DNA of 64,000 bases from Acidobacteriota bacterium (GTDB taxonomy: Bacteria > Acidobacteriota > Aminicenantia > Aminicenantales > Saccharicenantaceae), in contig JAQULR010000003.1 of the NCBI GenBank assembly GCA_028749205.1, positions 46,975-110,974 on the forward strand, written 5' to 3'. The translations under genes and the position numbers were made by a program. Each line of letters starts with the position of its first letter. Positions within the stretch are counted from its first letter, which is position 1. The notes beneath the pieces were generated by a model. It saw only the letters and a program-made list of their open reading frames with translations. It had not been told where the DNA came from and ran no database searches. Shown piece by piece: positions 40,665 to 51,949 of the stretch.

Positions 40665-43019
40665 TTGAAAACATCTAAGATCTCGTTTTTATCTCTGAGC
40701 ATTGTTTTAATTCTTTCAATGTTTGTTGCCTCTGAGGCCCAAAAATCGCCTCAGCCAAAAAAAGTTGAGAGCACTGATCCAGCCCTGCGTTTCCAATGGT
40801 TTGAGCAATTCCAGTCGATGAAGGCTAATACTCCATTGAAGGACTTGAAATGGCGTCACATTGGTCCATTTGATGTTGGGGGGCGATGCACGGATGTGGA
40901 GGTCCCAAAAGGAAGCCGGCTGACCATTTATGTCGGTTCAGCCACAGGTGGTGTTTGGAAGACGGATAACGCCGGAACCAGTTGGGCTCCAATCGCCGAC
41001 GAATTGCCGACTCTTTCGGTCGGGGACCTGGCTATTTCTGAATCCAATCCTGACATCGTTTGGCTTGGCACGGGCGAGGCCAATCACTTCAGGGCTTCTA
41101 TCGCCGGGATCGGAGTCTACAAATCTGTTGATGCTGGAAAGACCTGGACACATATGGGTCTGGCTGCCACTCAGACAATTGGCCGTATCGTTATCCACCC
41201 TACCAATCCAGACATCGTCTACGTAGCTGCAACCGGCCACGAATGGACCTTCAATCCCGATAGGGGCGTCTACAAAACGACTGATGGCGGCAAAACCTGG
41301 GAAAAGGTTCTCTACATCAACGAAAAGATAGGGGCCATTGACCTGGTAATGGATCCGACCAATCCGGACATTCTAATTGCCTCGATGGTTCACAGGATAA
41401 GGCTCCGCTGGAGCGATCCGACTCCAGGTGGTGAAGGACTCTTCAAAACGACCGATGGTGGCAAGACCTGGAAACCATTAACTAATGGTCTACCTCCTGA
41501 CAAAACGAAGATCGGTCGAATTGGCTTAGCTCTTTGCCGGACCAAACCAAATGTGGTTTATGCTTATGTTGACAATCACACTCCAACCAGGATGCCCGAG
41601 CCAGGCGAGCGGGATTCATATGGCCGGATAAGAACTTACCCTGATATTGTCGGGGCTGAGGTCTACCGTTCAGACGACCAGGGTGAAACTTGGCGCAAGA
41701 TGAACCCTTCAGACAGGATGTTTCAGCGATTCGGCGGAACTTATGGCTGGGTATTCGGCCAAATTCGGGTTGACCCCAACAACGCCGATGTTGTCTATCT
41801 AATGGGACTTCGTTTGTGTCGATCCATTGATGGTGGTAAAACCTGGGAGAGAATTGACCAGGGGCTTCATGTAGACCACCATGGCCTGTGGATTGACCCG
41901 CAAGATTCGAACTACCTACTCAATGTCAATGACGGCGGGGCCTATGTGTCTTACGATTATGGGAAGAACTGGCGGAGCTTTCAGGACGGTATCCCGGTGA
42001 CTCAGTTTTACAATGTTGCCTATGACATGAATAAGCCGTTTGCCGTCTATGGTTCTGTTCAGGATTTCGGTACTTTTCGTGGTTTAGGGGTTGCTCCTTT
42101 AGCCGCTCAGGAACCAGGCCGTCGCCAGCGGCCCCAGATAGTCCGATGGGAAAGAGCCCCCGGTGGAGAAGGCACTCTGATTGCTATCGATCCCAACGAC
42201 CCGAACACAGAATATGCCTCTGGTTATTACGGGCGGGTCGAAAGATCCGAGTTCAAGAATGGAGAATGGACCAGCAAAGAGATTTATCCAAAACCTTCCG
42301 AAGGTGAACCAGAGTATCGAGGCCAATGGCTGGCCGGTCTTTTGCTTTCACCGCATAATCCCCAAATTGTATACTGCGGATTTCAATATCTCTTTCGCTC
42401 GATGAATAGAGGTGAAAGATGGGAGAAAATCAGTCCGGATTTGACCTACAATAGGCCTGAATGGCAGGGAAAGCTTCCTTATGCTATTCCTTATCAAAGT
42501 ATAACAGCTATAGCTGAATCACCATTTAAATTTGGAGTAGTTTACGTTGGGACTGATGATGGCCGCGTTCATCTGACGAAGGATGCCGGATCAACCTGGA
42601 CCGATATTACAGCCGGTCTTCCTTATAATAAGCATGTCTGGAACATTGTGGCTTCTCAATATGACCCAGCGACAGTCTATCTGGCTCAAATCGGGCGGCA
42701 TGATGACGATTTTGCTCCCTATCTATATAAATCCACAGACTACGGCAAAACCTGGGTAAGTATTGTCGCTAATATCCCCGGCGGTCCAACCAATGTCATC
42801 CGGGAAGATCCGAAAAAGAAAGATGTTCTCTACTGTGGTACTGACCAGGGAGTGTTTGTGACTACAAACGGCGGTAAATCATGGAATTACCTTGGATCCG
42901 GATTGCCCAATGCCCCGGTCTGGGATCTGCAAATCCATCCACGCGACAACATGCTGATAATCGCTACCAATGGTCGTGGTATGTGGGTCATCGACGATGT
43001 CTCCCCGCTCCAGAAATAA
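40665..43019 (+). CDS. Secreted Asp-box/BNR (VPS10/sortilin-like) repeat protein
   Basis: TTG start with SD ggaggg; about ten Asp-box-like repeats (TDGGKTWEKV, TDGGKTWKPL, SIDGGKTWERI, DAGSTWTDI, DYGKTWVSI, NGGKSWNYL). Confidence 0.88.
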   Translation: MKTSKISFLSLSIVLILSMFVASEAQKSPQPKKVESTDPALRFQWFEQFQSMKANTPLKDLKWRHIGPFDVGGRCTDVEVPKGSRLTIYVGSATGGVWKTDNAGTSWAPIADELPTLSVGDLAISESNPDIVWLGTGEANHFRASIAGIGVYKSVDAGKTWTHMGLAATQTIGRIVIHPTNPDIVYVAATGHEWTFNPDRGVYKTTDGGKTWEKVLYINEKIGAIDLVMDPTNPDILIASMVHRIRLRWSDPTPGGEGLFKTTDGGKTWKPLTNGLPPDKTKIGRIGLALCRTKPNVVYAYVDNHTPTRMPEPGERDSYGRIRTYPDIVGAEVYRSDDQGETWRKMNPSDRMFQRFGGTYGWVFGQIRVDPNNADVVYLMGLRLCRSIDGGKTWERIDQGLHVDHHGLWIDPQDSNYLLNVNDGGAYVSYDYGKNWRSFQDGIPVTQFYNVAYDMNKPFAVYGSVQDFGTFRGLGVAPLAAQEPGRRQRPQIVRWERAPGGEGTLIAIDPNDPNTEYASGYYGRVERSEFKNGEWTSKEIYPKPSEGEPEYRGQWLAGLLLSPHNPQIVYCGFQYLFRSMNRGERWEKISPDLTYNRPEWQGKLPYAIPYQSITAIAESPFKFGVVYVGTDDGRVHLTKDAGSTWTDITAGLPYNKHVWNIVASQYDPATVYLAQIGRHDDDFAPYLYKSTDYGKTWVSIVANIPGGPTNVIREDPKKKDVLYCGTDQGVFVTTNGGKSWNYLGSGLPNAPVWDLQIHPRDNMLIIATNGRGMWVIDDVSPLQK

Positions 43020-43161
43020 ATGCTCGGTGAAGTTAGTTTCAAGATTTTTTTGAAATAGGCTTTCGACGGAGGAATCTTTAAGAATTTAGCCCTGTGTGGG
43101 TTTGTCTAATAAAATTTTGATCTTCTCGGATCGAAGTCGTTTTTTGGTTGAAGGAGGTTTT

Positions 43162-45468
43162 ATGAAAAATAAATCTAAGGCGGTATTCTTAGTTCTCTTT
43201 ATAATCTGGCTTCTTCAACCGGTATTCGTTTCAGCTCAGGGTACCCAGGCGGATTACGAACGAGCCAGCAACCTCCAGAAAAAAACTCAATTTTTGGCTT
43301 TGAACGTCGTTGACCGAGCTGGTTGGATAGAAAATACCAGTCGTTTCTGGTACCGGAAAACGGTTAAGGGAGGTTATGAATTCATCGTAGTGGATGCCCA
43401 AACCCTGGTCAAAAGACCTGCCTTTGATCACCAGAAATTAGCCAGCTCTCTTTCTGCTGCTTCTGGTGAGGATTATTCTCCTCTTAATCTGCCTTTTATG
43501 GTCCTTAATTTTACCAGTAATGAGCAAGCCATCGAATTCGAAGTCGGCCAGGACAGATGGAGGTGCGACCTGGCGGACTATTCTTGTAAAAAAATCGGTT
43601 CGGTTTTTCGCCGACCACCAGGTTCACCATTCGCCCCACGCCCTGTCCCGCCCCAGACTCCTCGGGTTTCTCCTGATGGTCAGTGGGAAGCTTTCATCAA
43701 AAATTTCAATGTCTGGTTGCGATCCAGAGAAAACCAGAAGGAATTTGCCCTAAGCTACGACGGCTCGGAAGGTAACTACTATGCTCTGTATACCTTAAGA
43801 TGGGCTCCGGATTCTAAAAAGCTTGTTGCTTACCGCATTAAGCCTGGATATAAACGCATCATCCAGTATGTAGAGTCTTCTCCGACTGATCAGCTTCAGC
43901 CCAAGTATCACCAGTTGGAATACAACAAGCCAGGCGATGTCCTTGACCTCCAGCAGCCAGTACTCTTCAACCTTGAAACTAAAAAACAGGTTAATATCGA
44001 CAACACTCTCTTCCCCAATCCGTTCAGTCTTTCACCTCTTGTCTGGTGGCAAGACAGCCGTGGATTCACCTTCGAATATAACCAGCGTGGCCATCAGGTC
44101 TATCGTATTATAGAGGTGGAAGCAACTGCTGGGACTCCGAGGGCAATTATCAGTGAAGAGCCAGATACTTTCTTTTCCTATCGTTACAATAAATACCGCT
44201 ACGACGTTGACGACAGAAATGAAATTATCTGGTTATCGGAACGGGATGGTTGGGGACATCTTTACCTCTACGACGGAAAATCTGGTAAGATCAAAAATCA
44301 GATAACTCGGGGAAATTGGGTGGTTCGAGGCATAGATAAAGTCGATGAGAAGGCCAGGCAGATATGGTTCCGGGCTAGCGGTCTGTTTCCAGGTCAAGAC
44401 CCTTACCTTATTCATTATTGCAGGATCAATTTTGACGGCACCGGGCTGACACCACTGACCAAAAGCGATGGAAATCACTCAGTTATTTTTTCAACAGATA
44501 TGAAATACTACTTTGATACCTGGTCTCGTGTCGATCTTCCCCCGGTTTCCGAACTCCGCCTCACTGAGAACCAAGAGCTTCTCCAAGAGGTGGAGAGAGC
44601 CAATATCCAGCCGCTTCGTGAAGCTGGCTGGCGAGCTCCAGAGGTTTTTGTGGCTAAGGGGCGTGATGGTAAAACCGATATTTGGGGAGTCATTTTCCGC
44701 CCGACGAACTTTAGGCCATCAAGAAAATATCCTGTGATTGAATACATCTACGCTGGCCCGCACGACTCATTTGTCCCAAAATCGTTCAGTGCTTATTATC
44801 CAATGCAGTCTTTAGCCGAGCTGGGTTTTATAGTCGTTCAGATTGATGGCATGGGAACAAACAACAGGTCAAAAAAGTTTCACGACGTCTGCTGGAAAAA
44901 CCTTGGTGATGCCGGCTTTCCGGACAGGATTCTATGGCACCGGGCGGTGGCAACTAAATATCCTTATTATGATCTCAGCCGGGTAGGTATTTATGGTGGG
45001 TCGGCCGGGGGACAAAACTCGACCGGTGCCTTATTGTTCCACCCTGAGTTTTATAAGGTAGCGGTATCGTTCGCTGGTTGTCATGATAACCGAATGGATA
45101 AAATTTGGTGGAATGAGCAATGGATGGGCTGGCCGGTTGGTCCAGAATACGCCGCTTCTTCTAATGTGGATAACGCCTATCGGTTACAGGGTAAGCTCCT
45201 GTTAGTGGTTGGCGAACTTGACACCAATGTTGATCCAGCCTCAACCATGCAGGTGGTCAATGCTTTAATCAAAGCTAATAAAGACTTCGACCTTTTGATC
45301 ATGCCCGGCCTTGGTCACGGGGCCGGCCGGCGGGAAAATGCCGAATATGGAGACAGAAAGAGGAACGACTTTTTTGTTCGCCATCTGCTCGGAGTTGAAC
45401 CCCCTGATTGGAATAAGACCGATGCCGTTTATTCGAGTGAAAGCCTGTTGGAGAGTCCTGGAACTTAA
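43162..45468 (+). CDS. S9 family prolyl oligopeptidase (DPP IV-like)
   Basis: Signal peptide; beta-propeller region; [23 protein letters not shown] (Ser), [12 protein letters not shown] (Asp), [10 protein letters not shown] (His). Confidence 0.92.
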   Translation: MKNKSKAVFLVLFIIWLLQPVFVSAQGTQADYERASNLQKKTQFLALNVVDRAGWIENTSRFWYRKTVKGGYEFIVVDAQTLVKRPAFDHQKLASSLSAASGEDYSPLNLPFMVLNFTSNEQAIEFEVGQDRWRCDLADYSCKKIGSVFRRPPGSPFAPRPVPPQTPRVSPDGQWEAFIKNFNVWLRSRENQKEFALSYDGSEGNYYALYTLRWAPDSKKLVAYRIKPGYKRIIQYVESSPTDQLQPKYHQLEYNKPGDVLDLQQPVLFNLETKKQVNIDNTLFPNPFSLSPLVWWQDSRGFTFEYNQRGHQVYRIIEVEATAGTPRAIISEEPDTFFSYRYNKYRYDVDDRNEIIWLSERDGWGHLYLYDGKSGKIKNQITRGNWVVRGIDKVDEKARQIWFRASGLFPGQDPYLIHYCRINFDGTGLTPLTKSDGNHSVIFSTDMKYYFDTWSRVDLPPVSELRLTENQELLQEVERANIQPLREAGWRAPEVFVAKGRDGKTDIWGVIFRPTNFRPSRKYPVIEYIYAGPHDSFVPKSFSAYYPMQSLAELGFIVVQIDGMGTNNRSKKFHDVCWKNLGDAGFPDRILWHRAVATKYPYYDLSRVGIYGGSAGGQNSTGALLFHPEFYKVAVSFAGCHDNRMDKIWWNEQWMGWPVGPEYAASSNVDNAYRLQGKLLLVVGELDTNVDPASTMQVVNALIKANKDFDLLIMPGLGHGAGRRENAEYGDRKRNDFFVRHLLGVEPPDWNKTDAVYSSESLLESPGT

Positions 45469-45513
45469 AACTCAAGATAAAAACCGGGCTGGCACTTCCC
45501 ATCAGCTTCTGAT

Positions 45514-46428
45514 TTAGTTTTTCTTGGCGAGCTCCGGGTAGTTCTCCTTAAAGTTATAGTAGACATCAAGAGAAATTCTGTGATTCAAGGGAAAGATGCG
45601 AGCTAGAAGATCGTAAAGCTTAGGGTCATAGGTGCGAAGATCTAAAGGGCTGTAGACAACCTTATCTCCGTCCTGGTATTCATAATTAGACCAAAACCAA
45701 AACTGAGTTCCTTCGGCAAAATATTCTCCTGAATTGGTCGAGGCATATTGACCTTTCCAGAGACCAATAGCCATAGCATCGGCATAGGCTTGATCGATAG
45801 CTTCGGCAAGTTCTGGATCACAGGCTCTTATTCCTCTATGAATAGCATGGGCAAACTCATGAACCAGAATATGTTCTCCAAAATAACGTGTTTCTGGTAT
45901 ACCCAATAAGTTCTCCTCTCCGCAGGTTGTGTAAACACCGCCCAGCCCTCTAGCTCGCCTGTTCCAGTATTCCTGATCAGACATTTTTTTAATTTTATCA
46001 TATTCTGCGATTTCCTTTGCAGTTAAGCGCCTGTCTCCAAATTCTGGTTTTTTCAAATTTTTATACTCCGGAATATCAGACATCTGCTGAGTCTGGCCAA
46101 TGATCCCGACCTTCTGTCCTGTTCGAACCAGTGTCCTCCTGATATCAGGCCTTTCAGAAAGCATCTGGATGATAATCTCCCGAGCAATGAGAAGGGCGGT
46201 ATCGGACACGGCTGCCGAAGCTATAATCGGAATACCCATGGCATCAACATATTTTTCGTAAAAAGGATCTAACATAAGTTTAGCAGGCGGTTTCGAGATC
46301 AATTCTTCATTAATCATTTTAATTAGAGCGGTTTCCTTCTGATTCCTGGATTCTTGGGCAAGCTGGATAGTTGCAGTAAAAAAAACCATAATCCCAACGA
46401 GGAAAATAATACATTTGGAATGCTTCAT
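45514..46428 (-). CDS. Putative secreted gluzincin-type metallopeptidase
   Basis: Signal peptide; ILVHEFAHAIHRG (HExxH) and downstream NSGEYFAEGTQFWFW supplying a candidate third Glu ligand. Confidence 0.7.
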   Translation of the reverse strand: MKHSKCIIFLVGIMVFFTATIQLAQESRNQKETALIKMINEELISKPPAKLMLDPFYEKYVDAMGIPIIASAAVSDTALLIAREIIIQMLSERPDIRRTLVRTGQKVGIIGQTQQMSDIPEYKNLKKPEFGDRRLTAKEIAEYDKIKKMSDQEYWNRRARGLGGVYTTCGEENLLGIPETRYFGEHILVHEFAHAIHRGIRACDPELAEAIDQAYADAMAIGLWKGQYASTNSGEYFAEGTQFWFWSNYEYQDGDKVVYSPLDLRTYDPKLYDLLARIFPLNHRISLDVYYNFKENYPELAKKN

Positions 46429-46920
46429 AAATTAACTCCTTTCCTCGTTATTATAAATAATCTGCATAACCGCTTCCAATTAAACAGAATTGATAAGTAA
46501 GATGATAGAAAACGCAATATATATATTATTTTGACCTTATTTTGCAGTTCATCTATTGTGAATTGACATGTTTTACATCAGAAATCAGATATTACAAGAA
46601 TTAAACTGAATAGGTGATGATTGCTCTCTCTATAAAATTGACTTCATCCGCTGGACTATTGAGGCTGGAGCTGATTGTGTTGACCATGCCTAATAGTTTT
46701 TTAATCGGGCTCAACTCTCAACAGGCCTGAGGACAGTTTTAAAGCTCTATTTATTTTTTAACTTCCTCAGGATATTGTAACTTGATGGCCGGAATGGCAC
46801 TTAGCTTAAATTCTAAAAATCCGAGGAGGTGTTTTAACTGCTCACTGGATTAGTGTATATTTCACTATTTCATTGCTTTAATTTTATTCCTTAGATAAAG
46901 TAATCAATAACATCATTTAT

Positions 46921-47178
46921 TAACAGGAGGGTTTACTTGAATTATTTTCATGACCTTAAGTTAGGATTTGATGCGCTAAACGGAGGCTATGTTTTTTCCT
47001 CCTCACTCCAAAACCAGCGAAAAAGAATAGAAAGCTTATAGCTTTTTCGATTATAACTCTAACAATATTTCTCATCTCAGGAGCCGCCAGTGCTAAGGCC
47101 CAGGTGACCAAGGCTGATTATGAGCAGGCTATCGGACTTCGTGAACAATGGCAGTTTAGATATGCAATTCTATTTTGA
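46921..47178 (+). pseudogene. Decayed 5' remnant of an S9 peptidase-like gene
   Basis: SD ggaggg + TTG, then after a frame change KNRKLIAFSIITLTIFLISGAASAKAQVTKADYEQAIGLREQWQFRYAILF*, resembling the signal peptide and mature start [25 protein letters not shown] of the 43162 gene. Confidence 0.6.
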
Positions 47179-47336
47179 TACTTAGTCGAGGGTTGATTTT
47201 CCAACCAGATCAGAACTACATCGCTAACTGCCAATTCAATTTCTAGCTTAATACAATACAATTGACAGCCAACCTTAAATTTTCTCGAATTTTGAGTCAT
47301 CAAGCGCCTCAATGAAATGACATGAGATATAAACAG

Positions 47337-47613
<277 letters not shown>

Positions 47614-47832
47614 TAAAATTATAGCACAAAATCTAGCCAGAATTATTCTTAAAGGAGATTTATTAACTGGTATTATTCGAAGGTTTAAACCTGAAATAAC
47701 CGAAAGCCTCTAATAACTTAAAAATACTGCCTGAGGGATTCTCGAAATATCTTCTTGACTATTCTTTTTCGCTGATATAAAAAATAGTTAAATCTTAAAA
47801 TTGGGTTGCTAAAAACCCAAAGGAGGGCAAGT

Positions 47833-48045
47833 ATGGGCAAATTAAACACCCTGGATTGGATCTGTGTTATCTTACTGATTATCGGAGGGTTTAATTGGCT
47901 TCTGGTAGGCTTGTTCAGTTTTGATTTAGTAGCTGCTATTTTTGGGGCGATGACTACTTTGAGCAAAATTATCTATATCTTAGTAGGCATTGCCACACTT
48001 TATGTCCTTATTCTATTGGTGCCAAAGTTCGGTAAAAAGAAATAA
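47833..48045 (+). CDS. DUF378 domain membrane protein
   Basis: MGKLNTLDWICVILLIIGGFNWLLVGLFSFDLVAAIFG; SD aaaggaggg before ATG 47833. Confidence 0.9.
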   Translation: MGKLNTLDWICVILLIIGGFNWLLVGLFSFDLVAAIFGAMTTLSKIIYILVGIATLYVLILLVPKFGKKK

Positions 48046-48295
48046 AAAGCCTTAGTTGCTTCCTGAGATCAGAAGTAAGATCTTGCGTTCTCATCTATAA
48101 GTAGTGAGTTTTTTTGCTGCTAATCTTGTTAAGGGAAAGTAATTATCCAGTTGGGGTATAGGCCCATTTCTAGCGTAGAGTATTTCTGAGCTTCAGAAAG
48201 CAGTGGATCAGTCTAATTTAACCTGGCCAATTCAGCTTAAATAAGAGAAGCTGTTTTTTTAGGGCATCCTTTCAGCCTACGAGCAGGGCAGGCTT

Positions 48296-50911
48296 TTACA
48301 TTTCTTCAGGGTAAAAAAAGGCATTCAGCAAGAATTTGTAGGTCCCATGGGACTGAGCCCGGTGTTGAGCTCTGATGCCAATAAGGAAAATATGTCCTTT
48401 TTTATTTTTAATATCGACCACTGCCGCATTTCGAGCTAAATACTCCTCACCCAGCAGCCAACCGCTTAGCAGGATATTATCTTCCGGATAATAGGCCACC
48501 ACTTTTCTATCCCAATCCACAGGTGGTACCCAGGTGCTAAAAGCTAGACTCCTAGAAAAAACCGCCCCAGTTTCTTCTTCAAAGCCATAGCCGAGCGGCG
48601 TGGTATTGTCAACTTTTATCCTCAGGATTGAGGTCGGGCAGAAAAATTTGTTGCGATCAATTCCACTTAAGGCATTTCTGGCCGGTACTCCCAGCTCGCT
48701 CATAGCGAGCTCGCTGGCCTGGTTTAGGGTGATAAGACGACCACCATTTTCCACGAAGGCCTTCAGAGCATCAATTCCTTCTTTCTCAATCCCACCCTCG
48801 TATTCTGGGGGCATGGCTGCGAAATAGCGAGCAAATTCAGAACGTTGAGCGGGCCGGCCTGACTTAATTATATCGGCGCCTTCACTGGCGAAAATGATAA
48901 CATCATAGTTGGCTTTAAGATTAACCTTTTTCCCCTTATCGCCCTTAAAGTCTTTATTATGGAGAATGCTATAGGTAAGACCAAGGTCATCCAGCATATA
49001 GCGAGTCCAGCCCTCGTCGGCATTTCCACGCCAGGATTGATAAATGGCAATCCTGGGAAAACTAACAGGGGCCTTTTCAATAGGGGAAACATCAGACATG
49101 ACGGTGACTGGAACTGGCCATTTTTGCAACATATTCGAGAGAATCTTTTTAACTTCAGCTGAATTCTTAACCAGAAAAGCCCCGGCCGGAATTTCAGAAG
49201 CTTCGGTCTTAATTTCAGTCTTAGCTCGCCAGACCTGAGCTTTGTTCTTAAGTAGCTCAAAAGCTACCGCATAAGAAGCATTAGGGCGGGGGTCTAATAC
49301 CAAATAGCCAGCTTCATCGGGCAACTCAGTTTTAGGATATTCAACTTTATCCACTTTGTTTAAAGGAACCTCAAAAGCCTTATCAATTTGGTCACATTTA
49401 ACACCCATCTGCAAGGGCAGAGTCCAGCCAGCATTATCATAAGGTGGAATAGGCGGCCCGCCAGGATACTGCCTTAGGTCAGGATATTTTTGTTTTTCTA
49501 AAAGCGCCCAGGCATAAGCTTTATAAGGCTGAGCCATCAGGATCACAAAGGAACCAGCAGGATAATATCGTCCGTCGGCGATAAAATCTTTGGTGGCTTG
49601 ATGCACCTCGACTCCACCGAGTTGGAGGATTTCTATCATCTTAAGAGTAGTTGGATAATCCAGCTGGTCTTTGGTGATGACAAAAGCATAAGGCTGATTC
49701 CTTTCTTTAACTTCAATACTCTGTTTTCCCATCAAATAGGAATTGAAAAGAAAATCTTCCTTGTTGAGCCAGGCGGTTTTTACCAGGCTTTTGGAAATAG
49801 TGAGTTCATAATCAACAATATCCCGAAGCCGCCACCAACCTCCTGGCCAGGGGTCGATAAAATCCATGCGTTTTTCATAGTAAGACTTGGGAACTTCAGT
49901 GGGTTCAATGTAAATCGGACTGGCAATTCTAACCGAGGCCGCCTCACTTAGAAGCCCGACCACATTGTGAAGCCAGGAAGTATCGTCGCAGGCCCCAATC
50001 CACCAGCCAGTATAACTGCGCCCGTTAACCACACCTTTATAGCCGAATTTCTGAAGGTCATAGGCCATATTAACTCCACAGAGATTGACACTTCGCCAGA
50101 GCAAGGGCTGAACATTCGGCAAAGGGGGATCCATAAAAGGCGGGACAAAAATCCGGGCTCCAGTCGAACCCATTTGATGCTCATCGATATGAATCTGGGG
50201 AAACCAGTCATGGTAAAGAACTTTGGTAACAGCCCTGGTTTCCGCCAGGTTAATCATGAAGAAATCACGGTTATTGTCATGACCGGCATAATGATGATAA
50301 AGCCATGGCATGTTTCCACCTTCATATTTGGTACCAACATATTTTCTATACCAGTCTGTGACCATCTCTTGACCATCGGGATTTATCGATGGGGCCAGAA
50401 GAACAATAACTTCTTTTAGAGCCTGGTTTACATCAAAGAAAGCCTTTCCCGAGATAAGGTCATAAGCCAGTTCTATAGCCATCTGGGAAGCGGCAATTTC
50501 TGTGGAATGAATATTGCAGGTGATCAGTAAAATAGTCTTGCCTTGCTTGGCCAATTCGCGAGCTTGCGCTTCGCTGAGACCGCGAGCATCTTTCAATTGT
50601 CTGGCAATATCGCGGTACCGATCCAGATTCCTCAGATTTTCTTCATCAGAAATAATGGCCATGATCATATCTTTTCCTAAAGTTGTCTGGCCAATGTTAA
50701 GAAGAGTTAGCTTTGGAGATTCTTTATCTAAAAGCTCAAAATAAGCCTTGATCTGAGCGTAATCAGCCAGCTTCCGGTCTTCCCCTACCCTATGACCCAG
50801 AAATTTATCAGGCGGGGTCTGAGCCTGAAGAAGTCCGGAGAAAACAGCGCCGAAAAGAAAAAGAACCAAAAAAGATAATAGCTTAAAACGGGTAATAATT
50901 TTATTAGGCAT
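48296..50911 (-). CDS. M14 family zinc carboxypeptidase, secreted
   Basis: Signal peptide; CNIHSTEIAASQMAIELAYDL (HxxE), SINPDGQEMVTDWYR, HYAGHDNNRDFF; SD ggagg before ATG 50911. Confidence 0.9.
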   Translation of the reverse strand: MPNKIITRFKLLSFLVLFLFGAVFSGLLQAQTPPDKFLGHRVGEDRKLADYAQIKAYFELLDKESPKLTLLNIGQTTLGKDMIMAIISDEENLRNLDRYRDIARQLKDARGLSEAQARELAKQGKTILLITCNIHSTEIAASQMAIELAYDLISGKAFFDVNQALKEVIVLLAPSINPDGQEMVTDWYRKYVGTKYEGGNMPWLYHHYAGHDNNRDFFMINLAETRAVTKVLYHDWFPQIHIDEHQMGSTGARIFVPPFMDPPLPNVQPLLWRSVNLCGVNMAYDLQKFGYKGVVNGRSYTGWWIGACDDTSWLHNVVGLLSEAASVRIASPIYIEPTEVPKSYYEKRMDFIDPWPGGWWRLRDIVDYELTISKSLVKTAWLNKEDFLFNSYLMGKQSIEVKERNQPYAFVITKDQLDYPTTLKMIEILQLGGVEVHQATKDFIADGRYYPAGSFVILMAQPYKAYAWALLEKQKYPDLRQYPGGPPIPPYDNAGWTLPLQMGVKCDQIDKAFEVPLNKVDKVEYPKTELPDEAGYLVLDPRPNASYAVAFELLKNKAQVWRAKTEIKTEASEIPAGAFLVKNSAEVKKILSNMLQKWPVPVTVMSDVSPIEKAPVSFPRIAIYQSWRGNADEGWTRYMLDDLGLTYSILHNKDFKGDKGKKVNLKANYDVIIFASEGADIIKSGRPAQRSEFARYFAAMPPEYEGGIEKEGIDALKAFVENGGRLITLNQASELAMSELGVPARNALSGIDRNKFFCPTSILRIKVDNTTPLGYGFEEETGAVFSRSLAFSTWVPPVDWDRKVVAYYPEDNILLSGWLLGEEYLARNAAVVDIKNKKGHIFLIGIRAQHRAQSHGTYKFLLNAFFYPEEM

Positions 50912-51185
50912 AACCTCCTCCATCATAGGCACTAAGAGCTTTTTTTACTACTCCGTTCACCACAAGTCAATAAAAATATATTTTAAGTCAGCCCTTGCCC
51001 TTCAGACGAACCAGGGAAACAATCGCTTGTGGAACAGAGGCTTAAAGTGACCAGGAGATTGGTGAAGCAAGAATCCTTAGAGCGGCTTATAAACCATCTA
51101 TTACAAAACAACCTGGGAATTGAGGATATATATCTTTTTTTCTTTATATTAATGAAACTTCCCGATTGCCTAAATTATACTGAGA

Positions 51186-51872
51186 TTAGCTGCGGGAGTT
51201 ACGGAGTAAAATCATTCTGAAAAGCTGGATAGCGGCCATAGCTGTTGAAGCAACATAAGTCATAGCCGCCGCACTCAGGACTTTCTTAGCCCCTATCAGC
51301 TCTTGGTTGTTTAGGAATCCCCTCTCCCGCAGGATACCCAAGGCTCTGCGGGAAGCATTAAACTCAACTGGTAAAGTAATCACCGAAAAAAGCACGGCCG
51401 CCGAAAAAAGAAAAATTCCGATATCCATAAGGATTCTGGCCCCGCTGCCAAAAATTAATCCAACAAAAAATAGCGGAAAAGCTAAGTTAGAACCAAAACT
51501 GGCCACGGGATAAATCAGGTTTCGCAAAGCCAGGAAGGCGTAACCCTGAGCATGCTGGATAGCGTGGCCAGCTTCATGGGCAGCCACTCCCAGAGCAGCA
51601 ATAGAAGGACTGTCGTAAACACTTTCTGATAATCTTAAGATTTTTTTTCTTGGGTCATAATGGTCGGTTAGATTTCCGGAAACTCTTCCAATCTGGACAT
51701 CGCGGGCCGGACTATACTTCAAAATTTCCGCCGCCGCCTCGGCTGCTGTTATTCTTGATGATGAAATAACCTTACTGAATCTGGTAAAGGTTGATTTAAC
51801 CTTGCTCTGGGCATAGATAGAGAAAATCAACACCGGAATGAGCATCCAGAAAGTGAAATCATAAAAAAACAT
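51186..51872 (-). CDS. YugP-like zinc metallopeptidase (membrane)
   Basis: ALGVAAHEAGHAIQHAQGYAFLALRN, YDPRKKILRLSESVYDSPSIAA. Confidence 0.93.
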   Translation of the reverse strand: MFFYDFTFWMLIPVLIFSIYAQSKVKSTFTRFSKVISSSRITAAEAAAEILKYSPARDVQIGRVSGNLTDHYDPRKKILRLSESVYDSPSIAALGVAAHEAGHAIQHAQGYAFLALRNLIYPVASFGSNLAFPLFFVGLIFGSGARILMDIGIFLFSAAVLFSVITLPVEFNASRRALGILRERGFLNNQELIGAKKVLSAAAMTYVASTAMAAIQLFRMILLRNSRS

Positions 51873-51949
51873 TATTTCCTCCTGAGGTATTATTTTAGCC
51901 GACTATCAGAATTTGTAAATAGCGGCAAAACTCAATCTGCCCGGCAGCT

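Noticed and set aside
43162-45468. Unusual catalytic serine motif GGSAGG in the S9 peptidase
   Set aside because: Still fits GxSxGG, with Asp and His in expected places; probably a normal subfamily variant.
47118-47312. 64-aa minus-strand ORF near the SRP RNA
   Set aside because: Overlaps the S9-like remnant; no SD or motif.
49967-50419. 150-aa plus-strand ORF inside the M14 peptidase gene
   Set aside because: Antisense shadow ORF.
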